Part shown: in pieces, positions 17,256-29,471 of the stretch | How positions within the stretch are numbered: the first letter of the stretch is position 1 | Layout: each line of letters opens with the position of its first letter | Assembly: GCF_001704155.1 (NCBI RefSeq) | Contig: NZ_CP016294.1 | Coordinates: 2,291,501-2,355,500, forward strand | DNA length: 64,000 nt | Direction: 5' to 3' | From: Stenotrophomonas rhizophila | Lineage (GTDB): Bacteria > Pseudomonadota > Gammaproteobacteria > Xanthomonadales > Xanthomonadaceae | Program-made: the position numbers and the translations under genes | Notes under the pieces: model-generated | Databases searched by the model: none | What the model saw: the letters and a program-made list of their open reading frames with translations, nothing else | Told to the model about the DNA's origin: nothing

Positions 17256-19366
17256 CGCCCATCTCCTGGTGCCGATGGAAACTGCAGCGCTTGGTAATAC
17301 GCCAGCGGGTGCGGCGGTGTGGCTTCGCCTGCCGGCAGTGGCCTGCTGCTGATGGACTGGAAGTAGGCAACGCTGGCATCGCGCCACCATTGCGCTTCGC
17401 GCCGCTGGATCTGGAGGAAGGCGGCGACCTGTTCGTGCCGGTCTGCATCCACCCTTCCCCGCAGGCTCGCCCAGGTGCCCTGCATGGCTTGGACCTGGCG
17501 TACGCCCAACGAGTAGCGACCCACCAGCTCGTCCCACAGCGGTCGCCCGGAGGCCATGCGGTGATCCCATGGCACATGGTGGAACCACAGCAGCAGCGCC
17601 TCTGGAACCTGGGTCAGGTCCGCATAGGTTGCGGCCACTTCCGGGGCGTACTGGGCCACGGCGTTGCTGCCCGTCGCGGTGCGGTCGAAGCCGATGCCGT
17701 TGCGGTCGGCACGGTGGTAATAGACCGAGGTCCAGTCCGCACGCGGGCCGCCGTCCACCCAGGGTCCGGGTCCGTAGTGGTGCCCGCGCGCCATCAGGTG
17801 GTGCAGGCCCAGCGGGGTCATGTAGTTCACCGCGGCCTCGCGTGATGCCATCATCATGCCGACGATCGGCTGCACCACTGCCGGCTCTGGCGAGAAGGTC
17901 ATCGCCGCCCAGTCCTCCGCGATGTCACGGGACGATTGATCGGGATTCCAGGCAAGGCGACCGAACGCATACCAGTTGGCCTGATCGAAATGCGAGCCAC
18001 TCCAGGTGCGATCGGTACCGATGTTGGCAACGCCGGCGATGCCGCTCAGTGACTGCGCCACGGTGAAGCGCCTGCCCCCTGCGCGGGTGTCGGCCTGGAG
18101 CACTTCTTCGAACAACGGCCCCAGGTACACCAGGTGCGTGGCGAAGCCCAGGTACTCCTTGGTGATCTGGAACTCCATCATCAGCGGCGTGCGCGGCATG
18201 GCGCCGAACAGTGGATGGAAGGGTTCGCGCGGTTGGAAGTCGATGGGGCCGTTCTTCACCTGCAGCACCACGTTCGGGCGGAACGCACCGTCCAGCCCCG
18301 CGAACTCGGTGTAGGCCTGGGTGGCACGGTCGGCGGGTACGTCGTGCGCATAGACGAAGGCACGCCACATCACCGCGCCGCCGTGCGGTGCCAATGCATC
18401 GGCGAGCAGGTTGGCGCCGTCGGCATGGTTTCGGCCGTAGTCCTGTGGGCCCGGCTGTCCTTCGGAGTTGGCCTTGACCAGGAAACCGCCGAAATCGGGA
18501 ATGCGCCGGTAGATTTCGTCGGCCTTGTCTCGCCACCAACGCTGTACCGCAGGGTCAAGCGGATCGGCGGTCTTGAGCCCGCCCAGTTCGATGGGGGCGC
18601 TGAAGCGCGCGCTCAGGTACACGCGGATGCCGTAGGGCCGGAATACCTCCGCCAGCGCGGCCGCCTTGTCCAGGTACTGCGGCGCGAGGCTCTGTGCGTT
18701 GGCGTTGACGTTGTTCAGCACCGTGCCGTTGATGCCCAGCGAGGCATTGGCCCGTGCGTAATCGGTGTAGCGCGGGTCGCGCCACTCCGGCAGCGTCTGC
18801 CACTCCCACAGCGAGCGGCCGGCATAGCCGCGTTCGACATACCCGTCGAGGTTGTCCCAGTGGTCAAGCACCCGCAGCCGCACCTTGGGCGACTCGTGCA
18901 GATCAAGGTGGTCCAATGAAGCACCGGTCTGCAGCAACCTGAGCAGATGGAACGTGCCGTACAGCACGCCGATATCACTGCGCGATGCCACCAGCAGCAT
19001 GTCGCGCCCATCACGCCGCGTGCGCTTCAGCAGGTAGCCCTCTTGCCCCAGCGACTCGACCTCTTCGCGGAACGGCGCGATCAACGCCGACGACTGGGGC
19101 GTACCAAGCGCAAGTACGCGACCAGCGGAACTTTCGTTTTGGATCCGGGGTGCGGTGCCCAACAGACCGGTGAGGCCGCGGACCAGCTCATCGCGTGCGG
19201 CACGCAGGGTGGGTGTCTGATCGGGGGCGACAACCTCGCCCAGCTGTGTGGCGTAGTCTGCAGCAAGCACAAGGTCCAGCGGGGCGTAGCGCAACCAGAG
19301 GTTGTAGCCATCCTCCGCGCGCGCACCCGCGCTGCAGGCCATCAATGCCACCGCAGCAAGCAGCAT
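17252..19366 (-). CDS. GH67 alpha-glucuronidase
   Basis: The 704-residue protein matches GH67 in length and content: an N-terminal domain (AEDGYNLWLRYAPLD), the barrel with FLVKANSEGQPGPQDYGR (substrate acid region with Glu) and RAFVYAHDVPADRATQA, and a C-terminal helical domain with MARGHHYGPGPW and SVYYHRADRNGIGFDRT. GH67 removes 4-O-methyl-glucuronic acid from the non-reducing-end xylose of short aldouronic acids. A signal peptide (MLLAAVALMACSAGARA) suggests a periplasmic location, where it would work on fragments delivered by the TonB receptor. It is the first gene of a six-gene leftward operon. The start at 19366 was chosen because it begins the signal peptide. Confidence 0.95.
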   Translation of the reverse strand: MLLAAVALMACSAGARAEDGYNLWLRYAPLDLVLAADYATQLGEVVAPDQTPTLRAARDELVRGLTGLLGTAPRIQNESSAGRVLALGTPQSSALIAPFREEVESLGQEGYLLKRTRRDGRDMLLVASRSDIGVLYGTFHLLRLLQTGASLDHLDLHESPKVRLRVLDHWDNLDGYVERGYAGRSLWEWQTLPEWRDPRYTDYARANASLGINGTVLNNVNANAQSLAPQYLDKAAALAEVFRPYGIRVYLSARFSAPIELGGLKTADPLDPAVQRWWRDKADEIYRRIPDFGGFLVKANSEGQPGPQDYGRNHADGANLLADALAPHGGAVMWRAFVYAHDVPADRATQAYTEFAGLDGAFRPNVVLQVKNGPIDFQPREPFHPLFGAMPRTPLMMEFQITKEYLGFATHLVYLGPLFEEVLQADTRAGGRRFTVAQSLSGIAGVANIGTDRTWSGSHFDQANWYAFGRLAWNPDQSSRDIAEDWAAMTFSPEPAVVQPIVGMMMASREAAVNYMTPLGLHHLMARGHHYGPGPWVDGGPRADWTSVYYHRADRNGIGFDRTATGSNAVAQYAPEVAATYADLTQVPEALLLWFHHVPWDHRMASGRPLWDELVGRYSLGVRQVQAMQGTWASLRGRVDADRHEQVAAFLQIQRREAQWWRDASVAYFQSISSRPLPAGEATPPHPLAYYQALQFPSAPGDGR

Positions 19367-19435
19367 CCGATGACACCGCTCGACACGCGTGCGGTGTGCC
19401 AGTGCGGCCGGCAAACCTTGTAAGCTCAGCCGGTG

Positions 19436-19460
19436 CTTTGTACGCCACAGCGTCACAAAG
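19436..19460. promoter_or_regulatory. Imperfect inverted repeat in the GH67 / LacI intergenic region
   Basis: CTTTGT and ACAAAG bracket ACGC and GCGT around a short centre, giving a 25-base imperfect palindrome in the 111-base space between the divergent GH67 and LacI starts. It is a candidate operator for autoregulation or for the GH67 operon. No xyl-box-like TGGTAGCGCTACCA occurs in this interval, which is why this repeat draws attention. Confidence 0.35.
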
Positions 19461-19477
19461 AAGAACGGGAGTGCGCA

Positions 19478-20533
19478 TTGGACAAACCGAAGAAATCGGT
19501 CCGCCGCAAAACCAGTGGCGTGACGATCGACGAGGTGGCGGCGCTGGCCGGGGTGTCGCCGATGACGGTGTCGCGGGCGATCAACCAGGGCAAGGTGCGC
19601 GATGACACCCGCGAGCGCGTGATGCGCGCGGTGCAGGCCCTGGGCTACACGCCCAACCTGGCCGCCAGTACGCTGGCTGCGGCCCAGCACACTCGCATTG
19701 CGCTGATCTACACCAACCCCAGCGGCGCCTACCTGCGCGAACTGCTGGTGGGCCTGCTGCGGGGTGCGTCCAACGCCGCCATCCAGCTGGTCATCCACTA
19801 CTGGGACAACCTGGACCCCGTTGCCGAGCGCAGGGCCGCGCGCGCCCTGGCCGGCCGCGTGGACGGCGTGATACTGCCGCCCCCGCTGTGCGAATCGCCG
19901 GTGGCGGTGACCGAGCTGGTCCAGGCGGGCATTCCGGTGGTTGCCATCGCATCGGGACACCTGCGTGACGATGTTTCCTGCGTGCGCATCGATGACTTCC
20001 ACGCCGGCAAGGAAATGGCCGAACACCTGATCCGGCACGGCCACACCCGTATCGGTTTCATCCGCGGCCGCAACGACCTGAGCGCGAGCGCGCGGCGCTA
20101 CGACGGCTTCGCCACCGCCCTGCACGAGGCCGGGCTGGAGGTCGAGCCCCGCCTGGTCGAAGAGGGGGACTACACCTACCGCTCGGGGCTGGATGCCGCC
20201 GAAAAGCTGTTGTCCCAGTCCCAGCCGCCCACCGCGATCTTCGCCAGCAACGACGACATGGCGGCTGCCGCCATTTCCGTGGCGCACCGGCAGGGGCTCG
20301 AGGTTCCGCGTGACCTGTCGGTGGTGGGTTTCGATGACACCTCCGCCGCTACCACGGTGTGGCCCGAACTCACCACGCTGCATCAACCCATCGCCGCGAT
20401 GGCCGACGCGGCCATCGACATCCTGCTGCGCACCATCCGCCAGCGCACCGACGACAGCCGCGTGCTGACCGACCACGTGCTGCCGCACCGCCTGGTGATG
20501 CGCGATTCGGTCGCGCACCCGCCCAAGCGGTGA
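19478..20533 (+). CDS. LacI-family repressor, xylan regulon (paralog 1)
   Basis: The 351-residue protein has a LacI helix-turn-helix (VTIDEVAALAGVSPMTVSRA, residues about 15-34), the hinge region (NLAASTLAAAQHTRIALIY) and a periplasmic-binding-like ligand domain with IFASNDDMAAAAI and VVGFDDTSAATTVWPELTT. I chose TTG at 19478 because GGGAG lies six bases upstream and because the paralog at 32933 also starts with TTG and aligns residue for residue from there. It is divergent from the GH67 operon, which it most likely controls, with a xylose-derived inducer. The gene converges on the GH3 lipoprotein gene with only 17 bases between stops. Confidence 0.9.
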   Translation: MDKPKKSVRRKTSGVTIDEVAALAGVSPMTVSRAINQGKVRDDTRERVMRAVQALGYTPNLAASTLAAAQHTRIALIYTNPSGAYLRELLVGLLRGASNAAIQLVIHYWDNLDPVAERRAARALAGRVDGVILPPPLCESPVAVTELVQAGIPVVAIASGHLRDDVSCVRIDDFHAGKEMAEHLIRHGHTRIGFIRGRNDLSASARRYDGFATALHEAGLEVEPRLVEEGDYTYRSGLDAAEKLLSQSQPPTAIFASNDDMAAAAISVAHRQGLEVPRDLSVVGFDDTSAATTVWPELTTLHQPIAAMADAAIDILLRTIRQRTDDSRVLTDHVLPHRLVMRDSVAHPPKR

Positions 20534-20550
20534 TGGCACGGGGCGCATGG

Positions 20551-23121
<2,571 letters not shown>

Positions 23122-23144
23122 GGTGCTCATCCTTGCCGGTGGGC

Positions 23145-24479
23145 TCAACGCAGCAGGTACTGGTTGATCAGGTTTTCGTAACGTTCCTGCTTGCCGCTGA
23201 TCTGCTTCGGCTCGCCACCCTTCGCGCCCAGTGCCGCCAGCTCGGTGAGGCTGAGCGCGCCGCGCTCGAAATCCTTGCCGGCGCCGCTGTCGAAGCTGGC
23301 GTAACGCTCCTTGCGCCACTGTTCCCACGGCGAGTCGTTCAACAGCCCATGGGCCACTTCCAGCCCGCGCGCGAACGCGTCCATGCCGCCGATGTGGGCA
23401 ATGAACAGATCGTCCAGATCGGTGGATTCACGGCGTACTTTGGCGTCGAAGTTGAGGCCGCCCTCCAGGCCGCCCTGCCGCAGCACCACCAGCATCGCGC
23501 CCACGGTGTCGTACAGGTCGCTCGGGAACTGGTCGGTATCCCAGCCGTTCTGGGCATTGCCGCGGTTGGCGTCGATGCTACCCAGCAGGCCGTGGTCGGA
23601 GGCGACCTGCAGGTCGTGTTCGAAGGTGTGGCCGGACAGCGTGGCGTGGTTGGCTTCGATGTTGAGCTTGAAGTCCTTCTCCAGGCCGTGTTCCTTGAGG
23701 AAGCCGGCCACGGTGGCGCTGTCGAAGTCGTACTGGTGCTTCATCGGCTCCATCGGCTTGGGCTCGATCAGGAAGTTGCCCTTCAGGCCGATGCTGCGGC
23801 CGTAGTCACGCGCCATGGTGAGGAAGCGGGCGAAGTGGTCCACCTCGCGCTTCATCTGGGTGTTCACCAGCGAGGCGTAGCCTTCGCGGCCGCCCCAGAA
23901 CACGTAATGTTCGCCACCCAGTTCAACGGTGGCTTCCAGCGCCGCCTTCACCTGCACGGCGGCGCGCGCCACCACGGCGAAATCCGGATTGGTCGATGCA
24001 CCATTCATGTAACGCGGGTGCGAGAACAGGTTGGCGGTACCCCACAGCAACTTGATCCCGGTGGCGTCCTGGCGCGCCTTGGCCAGGCCGACCATGTGCT
24101 TGAGGTTCTTTTCGTACTCGCCCACATCGTCGGCGTCCGGCGACAGGTCGATATCGTGGAAGCACCAGTACGGCACGCCCAGCTTGGTGAAGAATTCGAA
24201 CGCGGCGTCCACCTTCGCTTCGGCGCTGGCCAGCGGCGAGCCGGCGTCCCACGGGAAATGGCGGGTGCCCGGGCCGAACGGGTCGTGCCCGGCGTTGCAG
24301 AAGGTGTGCCAGTAACAGACCGCGAAGCGCAGATGCTCCTGCATGGTCTTGCCGCCGATGACCTTGTTGGCGTCATAGACCTTGAACGCAAGCGGGTTGT
24401 CCGAACCGCGGCCTTCGAAGGGGATACGGCCGATCCCGGGGAAGTATTCCTTGGCGCCGATGTAGGGTTGGGTGCTCAT
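23145..24479 (-). CDS. xylA: Xylose isomerase
   Basis: The 444-residue protein is a class II xylose isomerase, converting D-xylose to D-xylulose in the cytosol with two divalent metals. The catalytic His lies at about residue 108 in [11 protein letters not shown]. The metal ligands sit in [15 protein letters not shown] and [13 protein letters not shown], and the C terminus has [17 protein letters not shown] lies upstream of the ATG. It follows xylB by 41 bases and precedes the GH3 lipoprotein gene, so the three form one leftward operon downstream of the operator at 26040. Confidence 0.98.
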   Translation of the reverse strand: MSTQPYIGAKEYFPGIGRIPFEGRGSDNPLAFKVYDANKVIGGKTMQEHLRFAVCYWHTFCNAGHDPFGPGTRHFPWDAGSPLASAEAKVDAAFEFFTKLGVPYWCFHDIDLSPDADDVGEYEKNLKHMVGLAKARQDATGIKLLWGTANLFSHPRYMNGASTNPDFAVVARAAVQVKAALEATVELGGEHYVFWGGREGYASLVNTQMKREVDHFARFLTMARDYGRSIGLKGNFLIEPKPMEPMKHQYDFDSATVAGFLKEHGLEKDFKLNIEANHATLSGHTFEHDLQVASDHGLLGSIDANRGNAQNGWDTDQFPSDLYDTVGAMLVVLRQGGLEGGLNFDAKVRRESTDLDDLFIAHIGGMDAFARGLEVAHGLLNDSPWEQWRKERYASFDSGAGKDFERGALSLTELAALGAKGGEPKQISGKQERYENLINQYLLR

Positions 24480-24520
24480 GGTGCAGTTCCTTTCGTTGTG
24501 CGAGGTGTCGCGTAGAGGGA

Positions 24521-26014
24521 TCAGCCGCGCTGCAGCGGCGTGACGGCGTCTAGATAGCGCAGGAAGCGCGCATAGGCGGTGGCATAGGCAGGTGTGCGCG
24601 CCGGCTCCGGGCGCGCCGACAACTGCGGGTCGAGCGCCACGTGGCGCTCGGCAATATCGGCAATGCTGGCCTCATCGCCGCGTGCGTGGCCCAGCGCCCA
24701 CAGCGCCTGCAGGGCCGCGCCGAACGCCGCGCCTTCGGACTGGGTCGGCACGTCCACCGGCAGGCCGAACACATCGGCCACCAGCTGCCGCCAGGCGGCG
24801 CTGTTGCTGCCGCCGCCGGTGAGCACGATGCGGTCGAACTGCATGCCGGCGCGGACGAAGGCGTCGTAGCCGTATTTCAGGCTGTAGGTCGCCCCTTCCA
24901 TCGCCGCGCGGTAGAGGTGGGCCGGGGTCATGTTGGTGGTGTCCAGGCCCGCGAGCACGCCTTTGCCGTGTGGAAGGTCGGGCGTGCGCTCGCCATTGAG
25001 GAACGGCAGCATCACCAGGCCATCGGCACCGGGTGGCGTGGTCCGCAGGTGGCCATCACCGAAGCGGGTGCTGAAATCGAACGCGTCAGCGACCTGCTCG
25101 GTCACCACGGTGCAGTTCATGGTGCAGATCAACGGCAACCAGCCGCCGGTGGACGAGCAGAACGCGGCCCAGGCCCCGTCTGGGTCGACCACAGGGCTGT
25201 CGGAGTAGGCAAAGAGCGTGCCCGAGGTGCCCAGGCTCATCGCCAGGCGACCGGGCACTACGCAGCCGGTACCGATGGCCGCCATCATGTTGTCGCCACC
25301 GCCGACGGCCACCTTCACGGTGGCAGGCAGGCCGAACGATTTCGCGGCTGCCGGTGCGATATCCAACAACGCTTCCGGTGGCGCGATGGGCGGCAGGCAA
25401 TCGGCCAGATCACGTTCCGGATCGGTCGCGCGTAGCAGCTCGGGCGACCAGGTGCGGGTGCGCACGTCCAGCCAGCCGGTGCCCGAGGCATCGCCGTATT
25501 CGCAGAAACGCTCGCCGGTCAGCACGAAGTTGAGGTAGTCGTGCGGCAGCAGGATGGTGGCCAGGCGTGCGTACGCGTCCGGCCGGTGCGTCCTGGTCCA
25601 GGGCAACTTGGAGGCGGTGTAGCCGGTCAGGATCGGGTTGCCGGCCAGGGCGATCGTCTGCGCTGTGCCACCGGCCGCGTCCATGATCTGGGTGCACTCG
25701 GCGGCGGTGCTGGTATCGCACCACAGCTTGGCCGGTGCCAGCACCTCCCCTGCTGCGTCGAGCGGCACGAAGCCATGTTGCTGGCCGGACACCGCCAGCG
25801 CGGAAATGCGCGAGCGCACCGACGGCGTGATCGCAGCGAAGCAGCTGTGCAATGCGGCCACCCAATCGGCCGGGCGCTGTTCGCGGCTGCCATCGGCGGC
25901 GCTGTCCAGTTCCAGCGCCGCGCTGGCGTTGGCCACCACGCTGCGCTTGGCGGGATCGTAGACCAGCACCTTCAGGCTCTGCGTACCTGCATCGATTCCA
26001 GCAACCAGATCCAT
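24521..26014 (-). CDS. xylB: Xylulokinase
   Basis: The 497-residue FGGY kinase phosphorylates D-xylulose to xylulose 5-phosphate, feeding the pentose phosphate pathway. It shows the N-terminal ATPase motif [15 protein letters not shown], the sugar-site segment [29 protein letters not shown], and the C-terminal FGGY signature region with [18 protein letters not shown]. It is the first gene of the xylB-xylA-GH3 operon. A xyl-box-like palindrome lies 26 bases upstream of the ATG, between the start codon and the end of the halogenase-like gene, giving a simple path for repression in the absence of xylan sugars. Confidence 0.96.
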   Translation of the reverse strand: MDLVAGIDAGTQSLKVLVYDPAKRSVVANASAALELDSAADGSREQRPADWVAALHSCFAAITPSVRSRISALAVSGQQHGFVPLDAAGEVLAPAKLWCDTSTAAECTQIMDAAGGTAQTIALAGNPILTGYTASKLPWTRTHRPDAYARLATILLPHDYLNFVLTGERFCEYGDASGTGWLDVRTRTWSPELLRATDPERDLADCLPPIAPPEALLDIAPAAAKSFGLPATVKVAVGGGDNMMAAIGTGCVVPGRLAMSLGTSGTLFAYSDSPVVDPDGAWAAFCSSTGGWLPLICTMNCTVVTEQVADAFDFSTRFGDGHLRTTPPGADGLVMLPFLNGERTPDLPHGKGVLAGLDTTNMTPAHLYRAAMEGATYSLKYGYDAFVRAGMQFDRIVLTGGGSNSAAWRQLVADVFGLPVDVPTQSEGAAFGAALQALWALGHARGDEASIADIAERHVALDPQLSARPEPARTPAYATAYARFLRYLDAVTPLQRG

Positions 26015-26039
26015 CCCATGTACCCCGTATGTTCTTGAA

Positions 26040-26053
26040 AGGTAGCGCTACCA
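26040..26053 (-). promoter_or_regulatory. xyl-box-like operator upstream of xylB
   Basis: On the coding strand the site reads TGGTAGCGCTACCT, one base from the perfect palindrome at 32847. It closely resembles the Xanthomonas xyl-box (TGGTAGCGCTAACA), which is bound by the LacI-type XylR. It lies 26 bases from the xylB start and 26 bases after the halogenase stop, and should control xylB-xylA-GH3. Confidence 0.8.
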
Positions 26054-26079
26054 ATTTCGTGCGGCAAAGCGTGGCCCCG

Positions 26080-27609
26080 CTAGGCGGTGGCCAGGCTCCG
26101 CGGCCAGACCTCTGCCGACGCCTTGCAGTAGCGTTCAATGAACTCTGCCTGCGAGGGCATGCTTGCCGCGGCCTGCTGTATCGGCTGCTGGATCCGCGCC
26201 AGCAGCGTGCGCAGGTCGGCATCGCTGAGCGCGCGCGCCAGCGGGTGCGGCGGCCCGGGCAGGATGCCCTGCCCCATCAGGACGCTCGTCCAGGAGTCCA
26301 CGCGGAACAGTTCCCCGGGGTCCTGCCAGGCGTGTGCGCGTTCGCGCCAGGCGCGCAGCCGCACCGCCAACGATTCGGGCAACTCCATCTCGCGGCACGC
26401 CTTCCACATCGGCTCGTCGCGCTGGGTGGCGTGGTAATGCAGGATGATGAAGTCACGCACGTGCTCCATTTCCTGGCGGCTGACATCGTTGTACAACGCG
26501 GTGAGCGTCGGGGTGATGCCATCGAACGGGAACAGCTGGATCAGCCGCACCACGGCGCTGATGGTGAGGTGGATGCTGGTCGATTCCAACGGTTCGATGA
26601 AGCCGCTGGCCAGGCCCAGCGCCACCACATTCTTGTTCCAGGCTTTCAAGCGGCGCCCACTGCGGAACGGCACCAGCCACGGATCACGCAGCGGCTGGCC
26701 TTCGATGTCACGCAGCAGCTTGGCCTGCGCCTCGTCATCGGACATATGGCGGCTGGAGAACACCAGCCCGCACCCTACCCGGTGCTGCAGCGCGATGTGC
26801 CAGCGCCAGCCGGCCTCGTGCGCGATGGCGCGGGTATACGGCACCGGCGGCTTGACCGATTCGGTCTGCACGGCCACGGCGCGGTCACTGGGCAACCACT
26901 GGTTCCAGTCTTCGTAGCCGCTGTGCAGGGTCTGCTCGGTCAACAGGCCGCGGAAGCCGGTGCAATCGATGAACAGGTCACCTTCGATCACCTGCCCGTC
27001 TTCCAGTACCAGCGCCGCAACGGAGCCGTCGTGGGCGTGCTGCCGCACTTCGCGGATCTTGCCTTCCACCCGGCGCAGGCCCTGCGCTTCGGCCCGGCGG
27101 CGCAGGAATTTTGCGTACAGCCCGGCGTCGAAGTGGTAGGCGTAGTTGACCTGGGGCTGGGACTGCAGCGAGAACCGGTCACCGCGCGAGGCCACGCTTT
27201 CCAGGCAGAAGTCGCCCAGGTCCGAGGGCATGCCGCGGCGCAGGCTGTCCAGCCAGAAATGATGGAACGGGGTGGCCCAGGTGCTTTGCCCGATGCTGCC
27301 GAACGGGTGGATGAAGCGCTCACCCGGGCGGCGCCAGTTCTCGAACGAGATCGAGAGCTTGAAGGTACCGGCCACCGCCTTCAGGAACTCCTGCTCATCG
27401 ATCTGCAGGTAGCGGTGGAAGGTACGGATTGGCGGTACGGTGGATTCGCCTACGCCCACGGTGCCGATCTGCTCGGACTCCACCAGGGTGATGTCCAGCT
27501 GCTCGCGGAACTGGTGGGACAGTGCGCAGCCGGCCAGCCAGCCTGCGGTACCGCCGCCGGCGATGACCACCTTGCGGATTCGCCCTTCTGTTGTGTTCGC
27601 AGCGTTCAA
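26080..27609 (-). CDS. Tryptophan-halogenase-like flavoprotein
   Basis: The 509-residue protein belongs to the flavin-dependent tryptophan halogenase family. It has the FAD-binding GxGxxG (VVIAGGGTAGWLAG), the conserved VGVGESTVPPIRTFH segment, and a WxWxI signature near residue 300 (GWRWHIALQHRVG, where most halogenases have WxWxIP). The true start is probably TTG at 27609 with GGGGG upstream, since nothing before the FAD motif is conserved. Related proteins recur beside TonB receptors in carbohydrate loci of Xanthomonas, Caulobacter and their relatives, with no proven substrate. No separate flavin reductase gene is visible. Whether it halogenates a protein, a glycan or nothing at all is unknown. 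Confidence 0.88.
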   Translation of the reverse strand: MNAANTTEGRIRKVVIAGGGTAGWLAGCALSHQFREQLDITLVESEQIGTVGVGESTVPPIRTFHRYLQIDEQEFLKAVAGTFKLSISFENWRRPGERFIHPFGSIGQSTWATPFHHFWLDSLRRGMPSDLGDFCLESVASRGDRFSLQSQPQVNYAYHFDAGLYAKFLRRRAEAQGLRRVEGKIREVRQHAHDGSVAALVLEDGQVIEGDLFIDCTGFRGLLTEQTLHSGYEDWNQWLPSDRAVAVQTESVKPPVPYTRAIAHEAGWRWHIALQHRVGCGLVFSSRHMSDDEAQAKLLRDIEGQPLRDPWLVPFRSGRRLKAWNKNVVALGLASGFIEPLESTSIHLTISAVVRLIQLFPFDGITPTLTALYNDVSRQEMEHVRDFIILHYHATQRDEPMWKACREMELPESLAVRLRAWRERAHAWQDPGELFRVDSWTSVLMGQGILPGPPHPLARALSDADLRTLLARIQQPIQQAAASMPSQAEFIERYCKASAEVWPRSLATA

Positions 27610-27622
27610 AGCGATGCCCCCA

Positions 27623-28642
27623 TCAGCGGTTGAGTCGACCGAGCAGCTGCGCGCGGGTGCGGCGCGCCTGCATCTCGTCGAACGGTGCAAGCTCTCCCCG
27701 GGCGGCGTCGGGCAGGTGCTGCCCTGCGCGCTCACCGGGACCGAACACGTAGTACTCGAAGATCGTTGCCCAGGCCTTCTTTTCGCGCTCCGGCAGGTCG
27801 CGCAGCGCCCACATCGCATGCTGCAGTGCCGGCAGCGGCGAGGACAGGAAGCTGGGCACGCTGCGCCACCAGTAGTTCACCAGCACGTTGAACGGTTCCA
27901 GGCTGCGCACGTGGTGCCACCACATGCTGGGAATGAAAATGGCATCGCCCGGCTCCAGCTCCGCGGTCTGCGCGCTGGCCAGCGCGTCACGGAACCGGGG
28001 ATGGCGGTCGAAATCCGGGCGGTCGAAATCGACCACGCTGACCACCTGCCCGCCCGGGGTGGGTTCCAGCGGGCCCGGATAGAGGTTGTCGATCTGCTCC
28101 GGCGGAAACAGGGTGAACCGGCGCCGGCCCACGGCGCAGCAGGCCAGGTTGTCCGGCGTGTCGTAATGGCAGGACGCGGTAACGCGGTTGCCGATCCAGA
28201 TGCTGGCCGAGGCATCGATGCCCTGCCCGGCCAGGCCGGCATCATTGGCCTGCGCGAACCCGGGCAGCGCACGCTCGATCAGCAGCGAGGCCACGTAATA
28301 GGTGGGCGGCTTCGGGGCATCGAAGGTGTCGGCGATCTCGTCCAGCACCTGCGTCAGCAGCCCACGCCGGACCTCGAAATTCAACTGGGTGAAATCGTCG
28401 TTGTAGAACGGGCGCCCTTCGATCTCGGGGCCGCCAAAGGAGTACTGCACCGGCAGCCCGGCATCGAAACCACGCAGGTAGGCCAACGCCTCCTGGGGGG
28501 AACGCAACCCGGCCTGCACCAGTGCCCAGTCGCGCGCGATGCCCCGCAGCACCACCGGCTCGCCGGCGGCCACCAGCGCCGCCAGCGGCAGCGCGTCGGG
28601 CTGCAGGCCTTCCAGGGTGCGCATGGCAACGCAATCCTGCAT
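27623..28642 (-). CDS. Cupin-like (JmjC-fold) oxygenase
   Basis: The 339-residue protein is a cupin-like Fe(II)/2-oxoglutarate hydroxylase-type protein. The metal triad is visible as HxD in ASCHYDTPDN and a distal His in SMWWHHVRSLEPF. The surrounding IWIGNRVTASCHYD, RRFTLFPPEQIDNLYPGP and ELEPGDAIFIPS blocks are typical of protein hydroxylases of the JmjC type. It is sandwiched between SapC (three bases upstream) and the halogenase-like gene (13 bases to its TTG). The trio recurs beside TonB receptors, so a joint role in modifying or sensing the imported glycan or a partner protein is plausible but unproven. It is cytosolic by sequence. Confidence 0.88.
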   Translation of the reverse strand: MQDCVAMRTLEGLQPDALPLAALVAAGEPVVLRGIARDWALVQAGLRSPQEALAYLRGFDAGLPVQYSFGGPEIEGRPFYNDDFTQLNFEVRRGLLTQVLDEIADTFDAPKPPTYYVASLLIERALPGFAQANDAGLAGQGIDASASIWIGNRVTASCHYDTPDNLACCAVGRRRFTLFPPEQIDNLYPGPLEPTPGGQVVSVVDFDRPDFDRHPRFRDALASAQTAELEPGDAIFIPSMWWHHVRSLEPFNVLVNYWWRSVPSFLSSPLPALQHAMWALRDLPEREKKAWATIFEYYVFGPGERAGQHLPDAARGELAPFDEMQARRTRAQLLGRLNR

Positions 28643-28645
28643 CGG

Positions 28646-29404
28646 TCAGTTCCTGCCCGTCGCGGTGGCGGCATCCTGCGCGCGCAGGCGACGCTGCTTT
28701 TCAGCGATCAGCCGCCGCATGTTGTGCAGTGAAGCCAGCATCAGGTACGCGCCTTCCAGGTAGCCGGCGCGGTTGAGTTCGGCCAGCGCGGCGCCGTCCA
28801 GCTGGGCCAGGCGGTCGCGGTCGATCGCGTGCAGGCCGTTCACGCCCACCCGGTTCTGCGGGTCGATCTGCACGTCGAGTGTGATCGGTTGAATCAGGCC
28901 TTTGGTATCGAGCATGGCAAACATCTCGGCGCCAAAGGCATGGCCGTCGTGGATGCCGCGCAGTACGTTGGCAATGTGGTCCAGATAGGGGCTGTTGCCG
29001 CCCTGTGGCAGGAACACCGGCTCGCCAGCGCTGCTGCTCACGCGCGGGTGGTCCAGGTCCACGTGCAGCACCGGCTCCCGGGTGAGCGCTCCGTCGATGC
29101 GGTTTTCCTGGAACCCGATCAGGAACGGCCCCTTGGCCGCAGCCCCAGGTAGGTAGGACGCATTCCAACGGCCGTCGTCCAGGTACAGATTTTCGTGCTG
29201 TTCAAAGCCCAGTAGAACCACCGACTGCCACTCCCCGGTGGCGGCGTCTTTGCGCAGGAAAATCGGGTATTCCCGCTGCAGTTCGGCGTACTCGCTCGGG
29301 TAGGCCGGCACCATGCCTACCGCGTCGCCAAATTCGGGCCCGAAACCGGTCGCGACACGCAGCTCCCGGTGGGCGATGTTGTTGAGCATTTCGTAACGCG
29401 GCAT
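28646..29404 (-). CDS. SapC-family protein
   Basis: The 252-residue protein matches the SapC family (first named in Campylobacter fetus S-layer loci): MPRYEMLNNIAHRELRV at the start, the central EYPIFLRKD and GFEQHENLYLDDGRWN, and a C-terminal half with LDVQIDPQNRVGVNGLHAIDRDRL. No signal peptide or catalytic motif is evident. In Xanthomonadaceae and Caulobacterales it is found with TonB receptors, cupin-like and halogenase-like proteins. Function is unknown; a scaffold or modification-target role is only a guess. I chose the ATG at 29404 because the family starts at MPRY. A strong intercistronic hairpin separates it from the receptor gene. Confidence 0.85.
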   Translation of the reverse strand: MPRYEMLNNIAHRELRVATGFGPEFGDAVGMVPAYPSEYAELQREYPIFLRKDAATGEWQSVVLLGFEQHENLYLDDGRWNASYLPGAAAKGPFLIGFQENRIDGALTREPVLHVDLDHPRVSSSAGEPVFLPQGGNSPYLDHIANVLRGIHDGHAFGAEMFAMLDTKGLIQPITLDVQIDPQNRVGVNGLHAIDRDRLAQLDGAALAELNRAGYLEGAYLMLASLHNMRRLIAEKQRRLRAQDAATATGRN

Positions 29405-29431
29405 GTGTAGTCCAATCCCTGCAGGAGCCTG

Positions 29432-29465
29432 CACGGGTGCCGCTGCCGGAACAGCGGCACCCGTG
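29432..29465 (-). promoter_or_regulatory. Strong intercistronic stem-loop between receptor and SapC genes
   Basis: CACGGGTGCCGCTG and CAGCGGCACCCGTG form a perfect 14-base-pair stem with a 6-base loop, starting six bases after the receptor stop. No T run follows on the coding strand, so it is more likely an mRNA-stabilising or attenuating element than a full terminator. It would let the receptor be made in excess over SapC, the cupin and the halogenase. Confidence 0.7.
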
Positions 29466-29471
29466 GCCTGT

